A DNA stretch of 48,487 nt from positions 1 to 48,487 of the forward strand of contig JAJCYI010000014.1 of NCBI GenBank assembly GCA_029263015.1. The letters are read 5' to 3'. Shown piece by piece: positions 1 to 9,220 of this stretch; the stretch's first letter is position 1; the number at the start of each line of letters is the position of its first letter. The stretch is from Saprospiraceae bacterium (GTDB lineage: Bacteria > Bacteroidota > Bacteroidia > Chitinophagales > Saprospiraceae). The notes beneath the pieces were generated by a model. That model ran no database searches, had not been told where the DNA came from, and saw nothing but the letters and a program-made list of their open reading frames with translations. A program made the position numbers and the translations under genes.

Positions 1-119
1 CGTCATTTTTGAGTGAACTATTTTTTCGATAGACAAGGCAAAAAATCATTGCATAGCCCAGCTACGGAATTATTTTTTAACACAGTATATCGGAAAAAGA
101 GCTGCTCAAAAATGTGTCG
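1..119. repeat. Palindromic intergenic repeat, copy A
   Basis: The outer arms are self-complementary: the left arm contains CATTTTTGAG and later TTTTTTCGATA, and the right arm contains TATCGGAAAAAGAGC and CTCAAAAATG. At the exact centre (51-67) is the core GCATAGCCCAGCTACGG, flanked by AAAAAAT on the left and ATTTTTT on the right. The same core sits at the centre of three other palindromes in this window. The element lies just past the 3' end of the minus-strand gene ending at 148. It may extend left of the window. Confidence 0.7.
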
Positions 120-147
120 ATTATTTGGGTCAAGGTACTTAATAAAC

Positions 148-1035
148 TCAAAAAGAGAACCCGATGGATACTTGCAGCGAAAAGGTGCGGTCATCATCAT
201 TCCTCGTAATGAATTTGCCATTATCCTGGCTCACCAACGAGACATCAGCATTTTGTTTCGTGATGTCCATTAAGCCATAATTTAACCTGCCAGACACAAA
301 AAGCCCTCTGTTCAAATAAATAGAAATTCCAACGAATGTTCCAAAATCAAAGGTTTTGAACAAGTTGCCCCGATCTTCATCAAACTCATAATAAACGCCT
401 GCCGAACTTGGGATTTCTACCAAAGTGCCACTGCCGATCCGAACTGATTTGGGTGGGTTGGCAAAAACAGCCTCGCCCGGATCATCGTTTATGTAATTTC
501 CATCTATTTCGTAACTGATAGGGTCGGGGTCAGTACCAGCCCCATTAGCGGTTTTTCCGTTTGAATAAGACAATTCGCCAAAAACACTGGCTGACACTAA
601 AAAGCTAACATTAACGCCTGCATAGATTTCCAACCACTCTAATGGTTTGAAGTAACCCGAAACAGGAATGTCAAGATAGGAAGTAGTGGTATTTATTCTC
701 TGTTTGCGAGTGCCGGTAGTGGCAACTAAATTTCCAGTAGTGCTAGTTAAGTTAAGATAAGAGGGTCCCTCAAAATTGCGGCGTCCACCTTTCTGAATGA
801 AAACCAATTCACCTCGAAGACCCATTAGATCGGTCGCTTTCCAAGTGAAAATAGCACCAACGTGAAAGCCTTCGTTGCTGGTAAACTCTTCAAGTTCATT
901 GCCGTTGGCATCAGTTTCAGAGTCGCTTTTAAATGAATTGGAATTGAGGCCAGCTTTAAAACCATAACCAAATTCCTGAGCCATCAAGGAAGTGCCGAGG
1001 AAGATGAACAATAATATATGTAAGGTCTTTATCAT
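148..1035 (-). CDS. Outer-membrane beta-barrel protein (porin-family / PorT-like)
   Basis: A 295-residue protein with a signal peptide (MIKTLHILLF...SLMAQ), then FGYGFKAGLNSNSF, the usual opening strand of the small outer-membrane barrel domain found throughout Bacteroidota. Alternating hydrophobic and polar strands follow, and the protein ends in an aromatic residue (SLQVSIGFSF), typical of barrel insertion by the BAM machinery. I start it at the ATG at 1035 rather than the upstream in-frame ATG at 1074, because the 1035 start gives a clean signal peptide. It is monocistronic and divergent from asd. The substrate or role cannot be told from sequence; proteins of this type range from small porins to T9SS-associated barrels. 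Confidence 0.8.
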   Translation of the reverse strand: MIKTLHILLFIFLGTSLMAQEFGYGFKAGLNSNSFKSDSETDANGNELEEFTSNEGFHVGAIFTWKATDLMGLRGELVFIQKGGRRNFEGPSYLNLTSTTGNLVATTGTRKQRINTTTSYLDIPVSGYFKPLEWLEIYAGVNVSFLVSASVFGELSYSNGKTANGAGTDPDPISYEIDGNYINDDPGEAVFANPPKSVRIGSGTLVEIPSSAGVYYEFDEDRGNLFKTFDFGTFVGISIYLNRGLFVSGRLNYGLMDITKQNADVSLVSQDNGKFITRNDDDRTFSLQVSIGFSF

Positions 1036-1176
1036 TTTAGTTAGGAGTTTTTTTATAAAAAAAATCGGGCGCAAGATAAACCGTTTTTACGCAATAAAGG
1101 TAGGCTGGTTAGTGAGAATGGTTGGCCATGTTGTTCTATTAAAACAATTTTCCTGACGCTTTATTGACTCCCCATG

Positions 1177-1184
1177 TATCTTTG
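1177..1184 (+). promoter_or_regulatory. Promoter -7 element for asd
   Basis: TATCTTTG matches the Bacteroidota -7 consensus TAnnTTTG and is followed by GC. It lies about 45 bases before the asd ATG. The matching -33 TTTG is not clear at the expected spacing, so the call rests on the -7 box and position alone. Confidence 0.5.
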
Positions 1185-1229
1185 CAGGCTTCTTGAAAAC
1201 TGTTTAACACATAAGCAAAAGCACATAAA

Positions 1230-2246
1230 ATGAAAGTAGCAGTAGTAGGTGCCACCGGACTGGTTGGTACCGTTATGTTGAAAGTACTCGAAAAGCGGAA
1301 TTTCCCAGTAACAGAACTTATGCCAGTGGCTTCCCAGCGTTCAGTTGGCAAAGAGGTAACATTTAGAGGAAACACCTTTCAAGTGATTGGCTTGCAAGAT
1401 GCAGTGGATGCTTGTCCAGATGTGGCCATCTTTTCAGCCGGAGGTAGTGTGTCGCTGGCCTGGGCGCCCAAGTTTGCCAAGGTCGGCACGACTGTCATTG
1501 ACAATTCCTCAGCTTGGCGAATGGATCCAGGTAAAAAATTGATCGTTCCCGAAGTGAATGCTGATGCATTGGAGGAAAACGACAAAATCATCGCCAACCC
1601 CAACTGTTCGACCATACAGCTGGTGGCTGCCTTGAAACCTTTGCACAGTCGTTTCATCATAAAAAGGCTGGTGATTTCCACCTATCAATCCATTACAGGT
1701 ACTGGCGTAAAAGCCGTGCAACAATTCCATATAGAGCGGGACGGGAAAGTACCTTCCAAAGAAGAAATGGCCTATCACCACCCAATCAATGAAAATTGCA
1801 TTCCGCACTGCGATGTGTTTTTGGAAAATGACTACACCAAAGAGGAAATGAAATTGGTGCACGAAACCAAAAAAATATTCAACGATGACTCACTGGGAAT
1901 CACCGCCACTGCTGTACGAGTACCTGTTGACGGCGGGCACTCGGAGTCCGTCAACATTGAATTTGAAAAGCCTTTTGAGGTGGACGAAATAAAGAAGGAA
2001 TTGAATGAGGCGGTGGGGGTTGTCGTGCTGGATGATGTAGCCAACAACCAATATCCTATGCCCCTGATGGCCAAAAATAAAGACGAAGTATTTGTTGGCC
2101 GCATACGCAGGGACGAAAGTATCGAAAACGGCCTCAACCTGTGGATCGTCGCAGATAACCTTCGTAAGGGCGCTGCAACGAATGCAGTGCAGATTGCGGA
2201 GTATTTGGTGGAGAAGAAATGGATCGGAGAGGGGGTGATGGTATGA
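1230..2246 (+). CDS. asd: Aspartate-semialdehyde dehydrogenase
   Basis: A 338-residue enzyme of normal length. It reduces aspartyl phosphate to aspartate semialdehyde with NADPH in the cytoplasm, the branch point to lysine/diaminopimelate, threonine and methionine. The N-terminal Rossmann fold shows VGATGLVGTVMLKVL. The catalytic cysteine lies in ANPNCSTIQ (Cys126), and the later VPVDGGHSESV carries the active-site histidine. The ATG at 1230 directly begins the nucleotide-binding strand MKVAVVGATG, so the start is secure. It is preceded by a TATCTTTG promoter box and stands alone. The AT-rich restriction-modification island follows in the opposite direction. Confidence 0.95.
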   Translation: MKVAVVGATGLVGTVMLKVLEKRNFPVTELMPVASQRSVGKEVTFRGNTFQVIGLQDAVDACPDVAIFSAGGSVSLAWAPKFAKVGTTVIDNSSAWRMDPGKKLIVPEVNADALEENDKIIANPNCSTIQLVAALKPLHSRFIIKRLVISTYQSITGTGVKAVQQFHIERDGKVPSKEEMAYHHPINENCIPHCDVFLENDYTKEEMKLVHETKKIFNDDSLGITATAVRVPVDGGHSESVNIEFEKPFEVDEIKKELNEAVGVVVLDDVANNQYPMPLMAKNKDEVFVGRIRRDESIENGLNLWIVADNLRKGAATNAVQIAEYLVEKKWIGEGVMV

Positions 2247-2342
2247 TAAAATATCTTTTGAAGATATAACATATCGGGCCTTTTAGGGATTTGTGTTTAT
2301 TGGTCGAAACTTACTTTTTGTGATTTTTTAAATAAGATTTAT

Positions 2343-3038
2343 TCAAATTACATTTACCCAAAAATGAAATAACTCAATAGGCGTTTTTGAAATTCTTGCA
2401 TGAAGAGAATTACATTTTGACAAAATGGATTTATTTGATTCCAGCGAAGACAGTGCTTCATTCTCGTTCCATTCTAATTCAGTTGACTTTGCTTTTTCCT
2501 CATCAATCCAACTGTTGATCTTTTGATGCCAAAATGAAAAATCATTATTTTCCATAAATCCTACTATACATGCTTTTGCTAATTCTTTACCATGTTGTTC
2601 TCTTTTGAAACGACAAATACCACCAGTGTTGCCGGATACATATTGTTTATTATTCTTGTTATAGAGTCGTTTGCCTTCAATAGCAAAGATTCGTTCGCCT
2701 GTATGTTGTAAACAAATAGCCAAATCAATTTGTCGTCCCAAGCCTTTCTTCTTTTTTGGAGCAAACATTTCTTCTTGGTATTCATCATGGAATGATATTG
2801 CTCCACTCAAACTTGACCTTCCAATAATTCCCTGTAGCAATCGGGAAAAACTAAAATTATATTCTCTTTCTTGAATTGTAGTTTTTTGGTTTTTCAAATC
2901 AATTATCGAATTGCGGAAATCGTTATTAAACACCAACAAGCATTCCTCAGTTAATTTCACTAACATCTCAATCAACCTCGTTTTAGGGAGATCAGTAAAG
3001 GCAGGTTTAGAATTTGGGATATGTTGATTGCTTGTCAT
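2343..3038 (-). CDS. Putative PD-(D/E)XK restriction endonuclease
   Basis: A 231-residue protein without signal peptide or membrane segment. The centre reads GRQIDLAICL then IFAIEGKRL, giving Asp105, Glu121 and Lys123 spaced as in the PD-(D/E)XK nuclease core. It follows the methyltransferase gene by 12 bases on the same strand, so the two are almost certainly co-transcribed as a modification-restriction pair. Both are markedly more AT-rich than the flanking genes (in 3541-3600 I count 11 G/C of 60, against 29 of 60 in 1561-1620), which suggests horizontal acquisition. The nuclease call is inferred from the motif and context; the target site is unknown. Confidence 0.6.
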   Translation of the reverse strand: MTSNQHIPNSKPAFTDLPKTRLIEMLVKLTEECLLVFNNDFRNSIIDLKNQKTTIQEREYNFSFSRLLQGIIGRSSLSGAISFHDEYQEEMFAPKKKKGLGRQIDLAICLQHTGERIFAIEGKRLYNKNNKQYVSGNTGGICRFKREQHGKELAKACIVGFMENNDFSFWHQKINSWIDEEKAKSTELEWNENEALSSLESNKSILSKCNSLHARISKTPIELFHFWVNVI

Positions 3039-3050
3039 TTAAGGAAAACA

Positions 3051-5990
3051 TTAATGCCCTTCCTTGACTAAATCGGAAATTACCCAATCGGCATCTCGGA
3101 GTGCTATTGAATCAAGCCAGTATCGGAGTTGGTTTGGTTTAATGAAACAGACATAGTCTTTTTTATAAATTTTTAATATGCGAGAAAATCTTGCATGACC
3201 TTTATCAAGCGTCAATATTATTTGCAGCTTTTTTTCTGAAATTTCAGAGATGATATTATGCTTGCCTGTAAAAGTAATGTCAGGTTTATCGTCGTATCGG
3301 AAAGCAACGTACATAAAATTATTATTGTGGATGCTGCCTGCGTCGGCAAAACGGAATTTTAGATTTTTGTTTTGATAAATTACATTTAAGGCATTACAAA
3401 ATATAGAAGCATAATCTGTGAGATGATTTTTTAAGTTCTTTGAAGGTATTTGAAAAAATGCTTTACGTGATTCAGGTCGACGAATAAAATTTTGATAATG
3501 CTTTACAACATCATCAATAATAGCATCATCTATTTTACTAAGGTTTATTTTTTTATTAATTGGTTTATTAATTGGCAATTTTTTAATATCTTCTACAAGT
3601 AATACAGTATTTTTATAAATGAGTGTTTTAGGGCTTGTTGAAAAAATAAAAGCTCTATAAAGGTGGTTATTCGATTTTAAACTATTGAAAAGTTTATTAA
3701 TTAATTGTTCATCTTTTTTTGGAGCTGCAATGCCATAAATTCCATCTTTAAAACCAATATCAAAATTTGAGAAATAATGCATTGGGATAGAATGAATGTT
3801 TCCCACATTGAGCTTAATAACGATGTGGGGAGACTTATATATTCTCGTATCGCATATTTGAGAAAAACATTCAGCTTCTTCATTCTCAAAATCGAATCTT
3901 ACGACACCATTTTCAGTCAACCAGTTTGTTGGAAGAGTTGGCTTTCCAGAAATTTCTACACACATGTCCTCATCAGGGTCAGTACTCGCTCGATAGCCGA
4001 CTGAACTTGTCCAATCTTTATTGTCTTTTTCGATAAATTCAATTAAAGTTGGGTACAATTTCAATCTCTTTATTAAACCATATAATCTTCCTCCCCCTAA
4101 CAAATTACACTTCCAAACAAAGTCATCTTGCAAGGCCGCAACATAAGGTATCCAATGAAAATCATAAGTATCAATTTCAAAATAGCGCTTCAGGCTATTA
4201 GATGGTGTGCGCTTTATTACTAAGTGCAGAATATTTTTTGAGGGATTGGGTTGTTCTTTAGAAGCAAAGACAGCGAGCGTGTCTGGTTCTTTGTTTTCCC
4301 ATAACACATGGTTTCTTGCCAATAAAGTAAAATCTATAATTTGATGGACTCTATGTTTATTAAAGAAGCTTTTTCTAAAAGTATTCCCAGTAGAAGTATA
4401 AATAAAGGAGGACGATTTTAATAACAAGCATAGCAGCCCTTTTTCTTTAACTAGTTGCATTCCTACACTCAAGAAATACAAGGCTATTTGTTTCTGAGGA
4501 ATTTTTATATTAGAAATTTCTTTCCAATTTGGAAGGTTTTTGTGGGCTTGAACAAATGGAGGGTTTCCAATAACAAGATCAAATGTTGCCTTTCCTTTAT
4601 TATCTTTAAACCAATCAAAAAAATCAGCATGAACCAATTTATCTTTTAGTTCAGGAAAATGCAATTCTGAATATACCTCTGGTGGGGTAAGCATATCGCA
4701 AACAGCAAGACAAAGACTAAAGCGTGTCAATAATACTGCATTTTCATTGCTATCTATTCCTGTAATAGAATTGGATAAAATGCCCGTCAATTCTTTTGCA
4801 CCGGGCGCATCCCCTTTGTTATTCAATCTCCACCAATGGACAAGTCTTTTAAAAGCAAGTACCAAAAAAACGCCCGAACCACATGACGGATCGAGTACTT
4901 TATAATTGGTTTTATTTTTCCACGCGGTCAAAGGCATACTTTCATCTACCAAAAATGCGGCAAGATGGGGAGGAGTGTAAACCATGCCTTCTTCTTTTAC
5001 ACTTGTGTCAGTTGTGAAAAGTGCCTCATAAATACTGCTGACGACCTCCACAGGTAAGAAACGGAAAGAATATAAATCCCAAAGTGCTAATTGAGATTTT
5101 TCATCCATACTGGTTTTATAAAGCAAATTGACTAAATCCTTCGTTAGAACATTTTCAAGTTCCTTTTTTTCTTCTCCTTCCCATTCAAAAATTTGTCCAT
5201 TCAGATGGTCTTTTTTATTCAAATAATCAAAGACCTGAATAAATGTACCTTTTTCAAGAGATTCCTTGAAAGAGTTTGCTTGTGCAATTTTTTGAAAAAA
5301 ATCAGGCGGAAAAACTTGTTGCAATTTTCCGAATCGATCATATTCTTTTTTTTCCTCCAAAAAACGAATTAAGACACACTGAATTAGAAAGCGGTTCACC
5401 AATTCCTCTCGAAGTATTTTTGCCGTTAAAAACTTTTCCTGTACAGCTTTTAATTTAGCTAAGAGGGTTTTGTGTGCTGACTTATCGTGTCTGAAATGTT
5501 TTTCTTCTAAATGCCAGAACTCTCCTGAATCCAGTCTATAGGATGAAAATCGTTCTTGAATTTTTCCTGTAATTTCATGTGCTAATCCAATTAAATAGAC
5601 AGGGAAAAATTCGTCCCCATTTTGTTTTGGTTGGCAAGTTGTATTTATTATTCTTACTGCATCTTTGGAAAAAATAAAAGCAGCGGGTACTTCTGAACTC
5701 GACCAAATATTTTTTTGAATTTCACCTAAATCCTGATCTTTTGGGATAACACCTTTATCAGTAAAATCATAAATATAAACTTGTGGCTGAGAAGGGCGGT
5801 CATCAAAACGCCGAAAATAAACATAGTCAGCTTCTAAACGCTTGGCCTTTTCAAGTGCGAGCCATTCAGATATGGAGGAAAGGTCTTCAAAGTTAGGTTG
5901 GGATAGAGCACTGCTTGTTGAGCGGAGAAGTCCATTGGCATCATAGCCAAGCTTCTTTTTTGCCTGCTCAAACAAGGTATTGGTGCGCAT
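3051..5990 (-). CDS. N6-adenine class DNA methyltransferase of a restriction-modification system
   Basis: A 979-residue protein. The N-terminal half (1-300) is helical and unassigned. Residues 335-352 (GMVYTPPHLAAFLVDESM) form the motif X region seen in HsdM and type IIG enzymes, motif I is VLDPSCGSG (365-373), and motif IV is GNPPF (475-479). This order fits gamma-class adenine-N6 methylation. The C-terminal 400 residues contain no further obvious catalytic motif and may serve in target recognition. The length and single-chain build resemble Eco57I-type or other type II/IIG methylases more than a classical HsdM with a separate HsdS. It is first in a two-gene operon with the putative nuclease 12 bases downstream. 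A TATCTTTG box lies about 25 bases upstream. The AT-rich composition suggests transfer. Confidence 0.85.
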   Translation of the reverse strand: MRTNTLFEQAKKKLGYDANGLLRSTSSALSQPNFEDLSSISEWLALEKAKRLEADYVYFRRFDDRPSQPQVYIYDFTDKGVIPKDQDLGEIQKNIWSSSEVPAAFIFSKDAVRIINTTCQPKQNGDEFFPVYLIGLAHEITGKIQERFSSYRLDSGEFWHLEEKHFRHDKSAHKTLLAKLKAVQEKFLTAKILREELVNRFLIQCVLIRFLEEKKEYDRFGKLQQVFPPDFFQKIAQANSFKESLEKGTFIQVFDYLNKKDHLNGQIFEWEGEEKKELENVLTKDLVNLLYKTSMDEKSQLALWDLYSFRFLPVEVVSSIYEALFTTDTSVKEEGMVYTPPHLAAFLVDESMPLTAWKNKTNYKVLDPSCGSGVFLVLAFKRLVHWWRLNNKGDAPGAKELTGILSNSITGIDSNENAVLLTRFSLCLAVCDMLTPPEVYSELHFPELKDKLVHADFFDWFKDNKGKATFDLVIGNPPFVQAHKNLPNWKEISNIKIPQKQIALYFLSVGMQLVKEKGLLCLLLKSSSFIYTSTGNTFRKSFFNKHRVHQIIDFTLLARNHVLWENKEPDTLAVFASKEQPNPSKNILHLVIKRTPSNSLKRYFEIDTYDFHWIPYVAALQDDFVWKCNLLGGGRLYGLIKRLKLYPTLIEFIEKDNKDWTSSVGYRASTDPDEDMCVEISGKPTLPTNWLTENGVVRFDFENEEAECFSQICDTRIYKSPHIVIKLNVGNIHSIPMHYFSNFDIGFKDGIYGIAAPKKDEQLINKLFNSLKSNNHLYRAFIFSTSPKTLIYKNTVLLVEDIKKLPINKPINKKINLSKIDDAIIDDVVKHYQNFIRRPESRKAFFQIPSKNLKNHLTDYASIFCNALNVIYQNKNLKFRFADAGSIHNNNFMYVAFRYDDKPDITFTGKHNIISEISEKKLQIILTLDKGHARFSRILKIYKKDYVCFIKPNQLRYWLDSIALRDADWVISDLVKEGH

Positions 5991-6014
5991 CAGAGTAGTT
6001 TAATGGATTTGATA

Positions 6015-6022
6015 CAAAGATA
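6015..6022 (-). promoter_or_regulatory. Promoter -7 element of the restriction-modification operon
   Basis: Read on the minus strand the sequence is TATCTTTG, a full match to TAnnTTTG, 25 bases before the methyltransferase ATG. No strong -33 TTTG is visible at the usual distance. The upstream flank holds the small dyad TGTTTGAAACA, which could be part of a control site but is too short to call. Confidence 0.5.
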
Positions 6023-6079
6023 TAAACTGTTTGAAACAATATGTTTAAGCAGATACAATTATTTTTAAATAGCCTAAAA

Positions 6080-8827
6080 TTATCTCAGCAAAGTTAGATC
6101 TCCCTCAAACAAAACCACTACGCCATCAATAAATTCTATTTCAGCAAAATAGGCGAACACGGCCGGATCCATAAGCTTGCCCTTGAAAGAACCATCCCAG
6201 CCACTGGGTTCGTCATTCAGGTTTAGCTCGCGGCCATCAAAGACCATTTCACCCCAGCGGTCAAATACTTTTAAGGCCTTGATCGCACGGGCAGCAGGGC
6301 CAGCATAGGCAATGAAAAAATCATTTAACCCATCAACATTGGGGGAAAAAGCATTGGGGATGTAAACTGGTCGTTTCAAATCGACAAAAATAGTCAGGGA
6401 GTCTTCAGACACACATCCTGTGGAATCCACAATCGTGATGAGGTAAGTGGTCGTCTGCACAGGCATGGCGGTCGGGTCATCACAGTCAGGACAATCCAAC
6501 GTTTCTGATGGCACCCACGTAATAGTAACTGGCCGGAATGGCGGTACTATCTGTGCGTGGATGTTTGCCGTAAAACCAAGGTCAATGGTCTGGTCAGACC
6601 CTGCTTCCACAATCAAAGGAGGAGGTTCATTGACCAACCCTTCTATTGTATAAATGCAGTTCCTGCTGTCCCTCACAAAAGCAGTATAAAAACCTGAAAC
6701 AAGCCCTGTCAGATCAGGAGCATCTTGATAAGTTGTGCCATCAATGCTGTATTCATAAGGTGGAGTACCTCCAGTAGCATTTACGGTAATCACACCAGAG
6801 GCATCGCCAGCACATAAAACATCAATGATATTTAATGACAAACTAATAGAATCAGGTTCGATAATATCGGCAGAAGTGACAATGGTGCAGCCATTTTCAT
6901 CTGTCACAGTTACCGTATAGTTGCCAGCTTGGAGATTGTCGATAGTTTCCATTGTGCCCCCGTTGTCCCAAGTATAGGCGTAATTGCCAGCACCACCCAT
7001 TGCCGTAACGGTAATCATGCCGTCCCCCTCTCCGAAACAACTAATATCTTCAGGATCAATACTGACTTCAAGTGGTGGGAAATCTTCCAAAACAATGGTG
7101 AAAAAACCTTCGCAACCCTGGCCGTCCACCACCTGCACATTATAAGTACCCGCAGGGATACCAGTCAATTCATTATTGGTTGTTGGACCATTTCCAAAAT
7201 CAAAGGTCACAGGCGGGTTCGATATTTCAATAGAAATAGAGATACTCCCATCAGAGTCGCCATTACAAGTGGGCGGGCTTACAGGGTCAGTACCTGCTGC
7301 CAAACTCAAACCTTCGGGTACATCAAATGTAAATAGTTGGGTACAGCCATTGCTGCCCATTACTTCTACAATATATGCCCCGATTTCCAAATCTTCCAAT
7401 GTACTGTCAGCAGAGAATACGCCGGTTGCTCCCCAATCATAGGTATATGGTGCATCATTTCCTGTTGGGTGCAAAATAATGGCACCCGTTGCAATAGCTG
7501 GACCACAATAATCTGCAATGATTTCTGACGACACATTTGGTTCTTCTAAAATGATGTATTGCTGAATATCAGTAATAATGCAGCCTGATTCGCTGGTGAT
7601 GGTAAGCGACACGAACTTGGTGCCTGTCAAACTATATGACACCTCGTGAGGGCCAGGCCCTGTTGCAGTAGAAGGGTTGGCACCAATGCCAAAATTCCAT
7701 TGCCATGCAGAAATACCCTCCACTGATTGAGAAGCATCGGCGAAAGTGATGACCTCGCTTTGGCAAGCAGTCAAAGGTGGTTCGGAAGTAAAGTCGGCAG
7801 TTGGTCCTTGGAAAGTACCCGTGCCGCCAAATTCTATGGTAAACCCATTGCCCGTATTACTGAAATTGTTGATAATGAGCGCATAACTCACTCCTACTAT
7901 CATATTGATCGGAGCGACAAAATTATTGTTGCCGCCATTGCATCCAGGGAATTCGTCAGAATCAGTTTCGTCAGTTTGCAAGCCTGTCGGGCCAGTGCAA
8001 ATCTCCCAGGTCGAGAAAGGCTGGCTTACATTTTCTCCTGCGGCTTCACACCGTAACTTATTTTTATTTGAACAATCATCAACGCCATTCGGCAATTCAA
8101 AAAGGGCAAAATCAATATCATCGGAAGGGTTGGTCGGGGTGATCACAAAAGTCAGGGTGCCTGCTTCTTTGCATGTCCATCGGTACCAGGCAGAGGCGAA
8201 TTCTGTCTGGATACAAATATTTTGATCAAACTCATTGTTATCATTACCTGTGCCCACGAGGCTTTCCACGGTGAAAGAAGATTTATCACAAAGGATTACC
8301 CCAGTTGGGCAATCGCCGTCAGGATCGGCCACCGCATTAAAGTTATTCACACAAAGTTGAAAAGTGCCTGTGTCACCGTTGCGGCCATCCACCCTGATAT
8401 AATAAGTCTGCCCAATGGTCAATGGCCCCGCAAAAGTCTCCACGATGTTGTCACCAAAATTATCGGAAATACAAGCTTCAATAGTCAGACCTATGCTACA
8501 GTTCCCAGAATAAATAGCAAACTGTGGTTCGTCGAGGGTACCTCCTGGCCCTGTAGGCCCAGTCGTATTGCCAACAACGGTCACATTTAAAGTCGTTGCG
8601 ATGGCGACGAAAGAAAACCATACATCGTTATTTACCGAAGGGAAACATCCTGGTTGTAGAGCGCCGGAGGCACTTGCACCAATATTATCGAATTCGCCGG
8701 AAGCGGAGCAGTAGTTGCTCACATTGTCCAAAACAGTTGCAGTGGCGCATTCATCGGACTGGCTGTGTAGCGTGTTGGTTGCGAAAATAAAAGATAGGGC
8801 AAGTATGGCTGGGAAGTATTTCCTCAT
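6080..8827 (-). CDS. Large secreted surface protein with SprB repeats and T9SS type B C-terminal domain
   Basis: A 915-residue protein with an N-terminal signal peptide (MRKYFPAILALSFIFATNTLHS). Two pre-peptidase-like beta domains follow, then a PKD-type domain (ISAWQWNFG). A run of SprB-type repeats can be recognised by CFGEGDGMITVTAMGGAGNY and CAGDASGVITVNATGGTPPY, each with a conserved cysteine and the G-D/S-G-I-T/S-V pattern. The last 90 residues (VYIPNAFSPNVDGLNDFF, VFDRWGEMVFDG, GWDGSFKGK) are the gliding-motility-associated C-terminal domain, which directs type B export by the type IX system to the cell surface. A likely role is adhesion or gliding; the partner is unknown. It is monocistronic, with a TATTTTTG promoter box 50 bases upstream. 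Confidence 0.9.
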   Translation of the reverse strand: MRKYFPAILALSFIFATNTLHSQSDECATATVLDNVSNYCSASGEFDNIGASASGALQPGCFPSVNNDVWFSFVAIATTLNVTVVGNTTGPTGPGGTLDEPQFAIYSGNCSIGLTIEACISDNFGDNIVETFAGPLTIGQTYYIRVDGRNGDTGTFQLCVNNFNAVADPDGDCPTGVILCDKSSFTVESLVGTGNDNNEFDQNICIQTEFASAWYRWTCKEAGTLTFVITPTNPSDDIDFALFELPNGVDDCSNKNKLRCEAAGENVSQPFSTWEICTGPTGLQTDETDSDEFPGCNGGNNNFVAPINMIVGVSYALIINNFSNTGNGFTIEFGGTGTFQGPTADFTSEPPLTACQSEVITFADASQSVEGISAWQWNFGIGANPSTATGPGPHEVSYSLTGTKFVSLTITSESGCIITDIQQYIILEEPNVSSEIIADYCGPAIATGAIILHPTGNDAPYTYDWGATGVFSADSTLEDLEIGAYIVEVMGSNGCTQLFTFDVPEGLSLAAGTDPVSPPTCNGDSDGSISISIEISNPPVTFDFGNGPTTNNELTGIPAGTYNVQVVDGQGCEGFFTIVLEDFPPLEVSIDPEDISCFGEGDGMITVTAMGGAGNYAYTWDNGGTMETIDNLQAGNYTVTVTDENGCTIVTSADIIEPDSISLSLNIIDVLCAGDASGVITVNATGGTPPYEYSIDGTTYQDAPDLTGLVSGFYTAFVRDSRNCIYTIEGLVNEPPPLIVEAGSDQTIDLGFTANIHAQIVPPFRPVTITWVPSETLDCPDCDDPTAMPVQTTTYLITIVDSTGCVSEDSLTIFVDLKRPVYIPNAFSPNVDGLNDFFIAYAGPAARAIKALKVFDRWGEMVFDGRELNLNDEPSGWDGSFKGKLMDPAVFAYFAEIEFIDGVVVLFEGDLTLLR

Positions 8828-8876
8828 TGATCAAAGTTTTAGTTATGCATGCCGTCACTTGGGAAAAAAGTAGGCT

Positions 8877-8884
8877 CAAAAATA
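8877..8884 (-). promoter_or_regulatory. Promoter -7 element of the type B T9SS protein gene
   Basis: The minus-strand sequence TATTTTTG fits TAnnTTTG and lies 50 bases before the ATG at 8827. The -33 element is degenerate. Confidence 0.4.
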
Positions 8885-8994
8885 ACGGTTTGCTATCGGT
8901 AAAAGTACTGTTTTGCTGATTGAAAGCTGACAGATAGACGTTATAGCGCTGTTAAAGGGTTGGTATTTTGGAAGTATAGTAATGAAGTTGTTTG

Positions 8995-9153
8995 GGAACG
9001 ATGAAATAATAACGTTGTCAACGTTTGCTGATTCTTTTGTCTGTTCTGAACTTTAAAAAATAGTCAGGTAGCCCTGCTATGCTTCTATTTTTTAAAACTC
9101 AGAATAACCAAAATAACCTACCCAAACTTAACGTGTTATTATTTCATCGTTCC
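8995..9153. repeat. Palindromic intergenic repeat, copy B
   Basis: Perfect 19-base terminal inverted repeats: GGAACGATGAAATAATAAC at 8995-9013 and its exact complement at 9135-9153. Inner complementary segments TTTAAAAAATAG (about 9052-9063) and CTATTTTTTAAA flank a central core at 9068-9082. On the minus strand the core reads GCATAGCAGGGCTAC, the same as at the centre of copies A, C and D. The terminal arms are unlike those of the other copies. The right arm ends 14-15 bases before the -33 box of pssA. Together with the two promoters this accounts for the long gap 8828-9220. Confidence 0.8.
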
Positions 9154-9167
9154 TTAGCATTTTTATT

Positions 9168-9197
9168 TGAGTCTAAACAACTTCAATGTTACTTTTG
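9168..9197 (+). promoter_or_regulatory. Promoter of pssA
   Basis: A -33 TTTG is followed, after a 20-base spacer, by TACTTTTG (9190-9197), an excellent match to the Bacteroidota promoter. Transcription would begin near 9203, which excludes a translation start at 9167 and points to the ATG at 9221. Confidence 0.7.
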
Positions 9198-9220
9198 CCG
9201 CATTCGCTATGTATAGAAAA

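Noticed and set aside
13-273. 86-codon plus-strand frame at the window start
   Set aside because: It covers palindrome copy A and the antisense 3' end of the outer-membrane protein gene; no family resemblance.
1509-1862. Long antisense frames over asd and other housekeeping genes
   Set aside because: Shadow frames with no motifs; the sense genes are certain.
2249-2266. Small dyad ATATCTTTTGAAGATAT after asd as a terminator
   Set aside because: Weak AT-only stem without a T-run; not enough to call.
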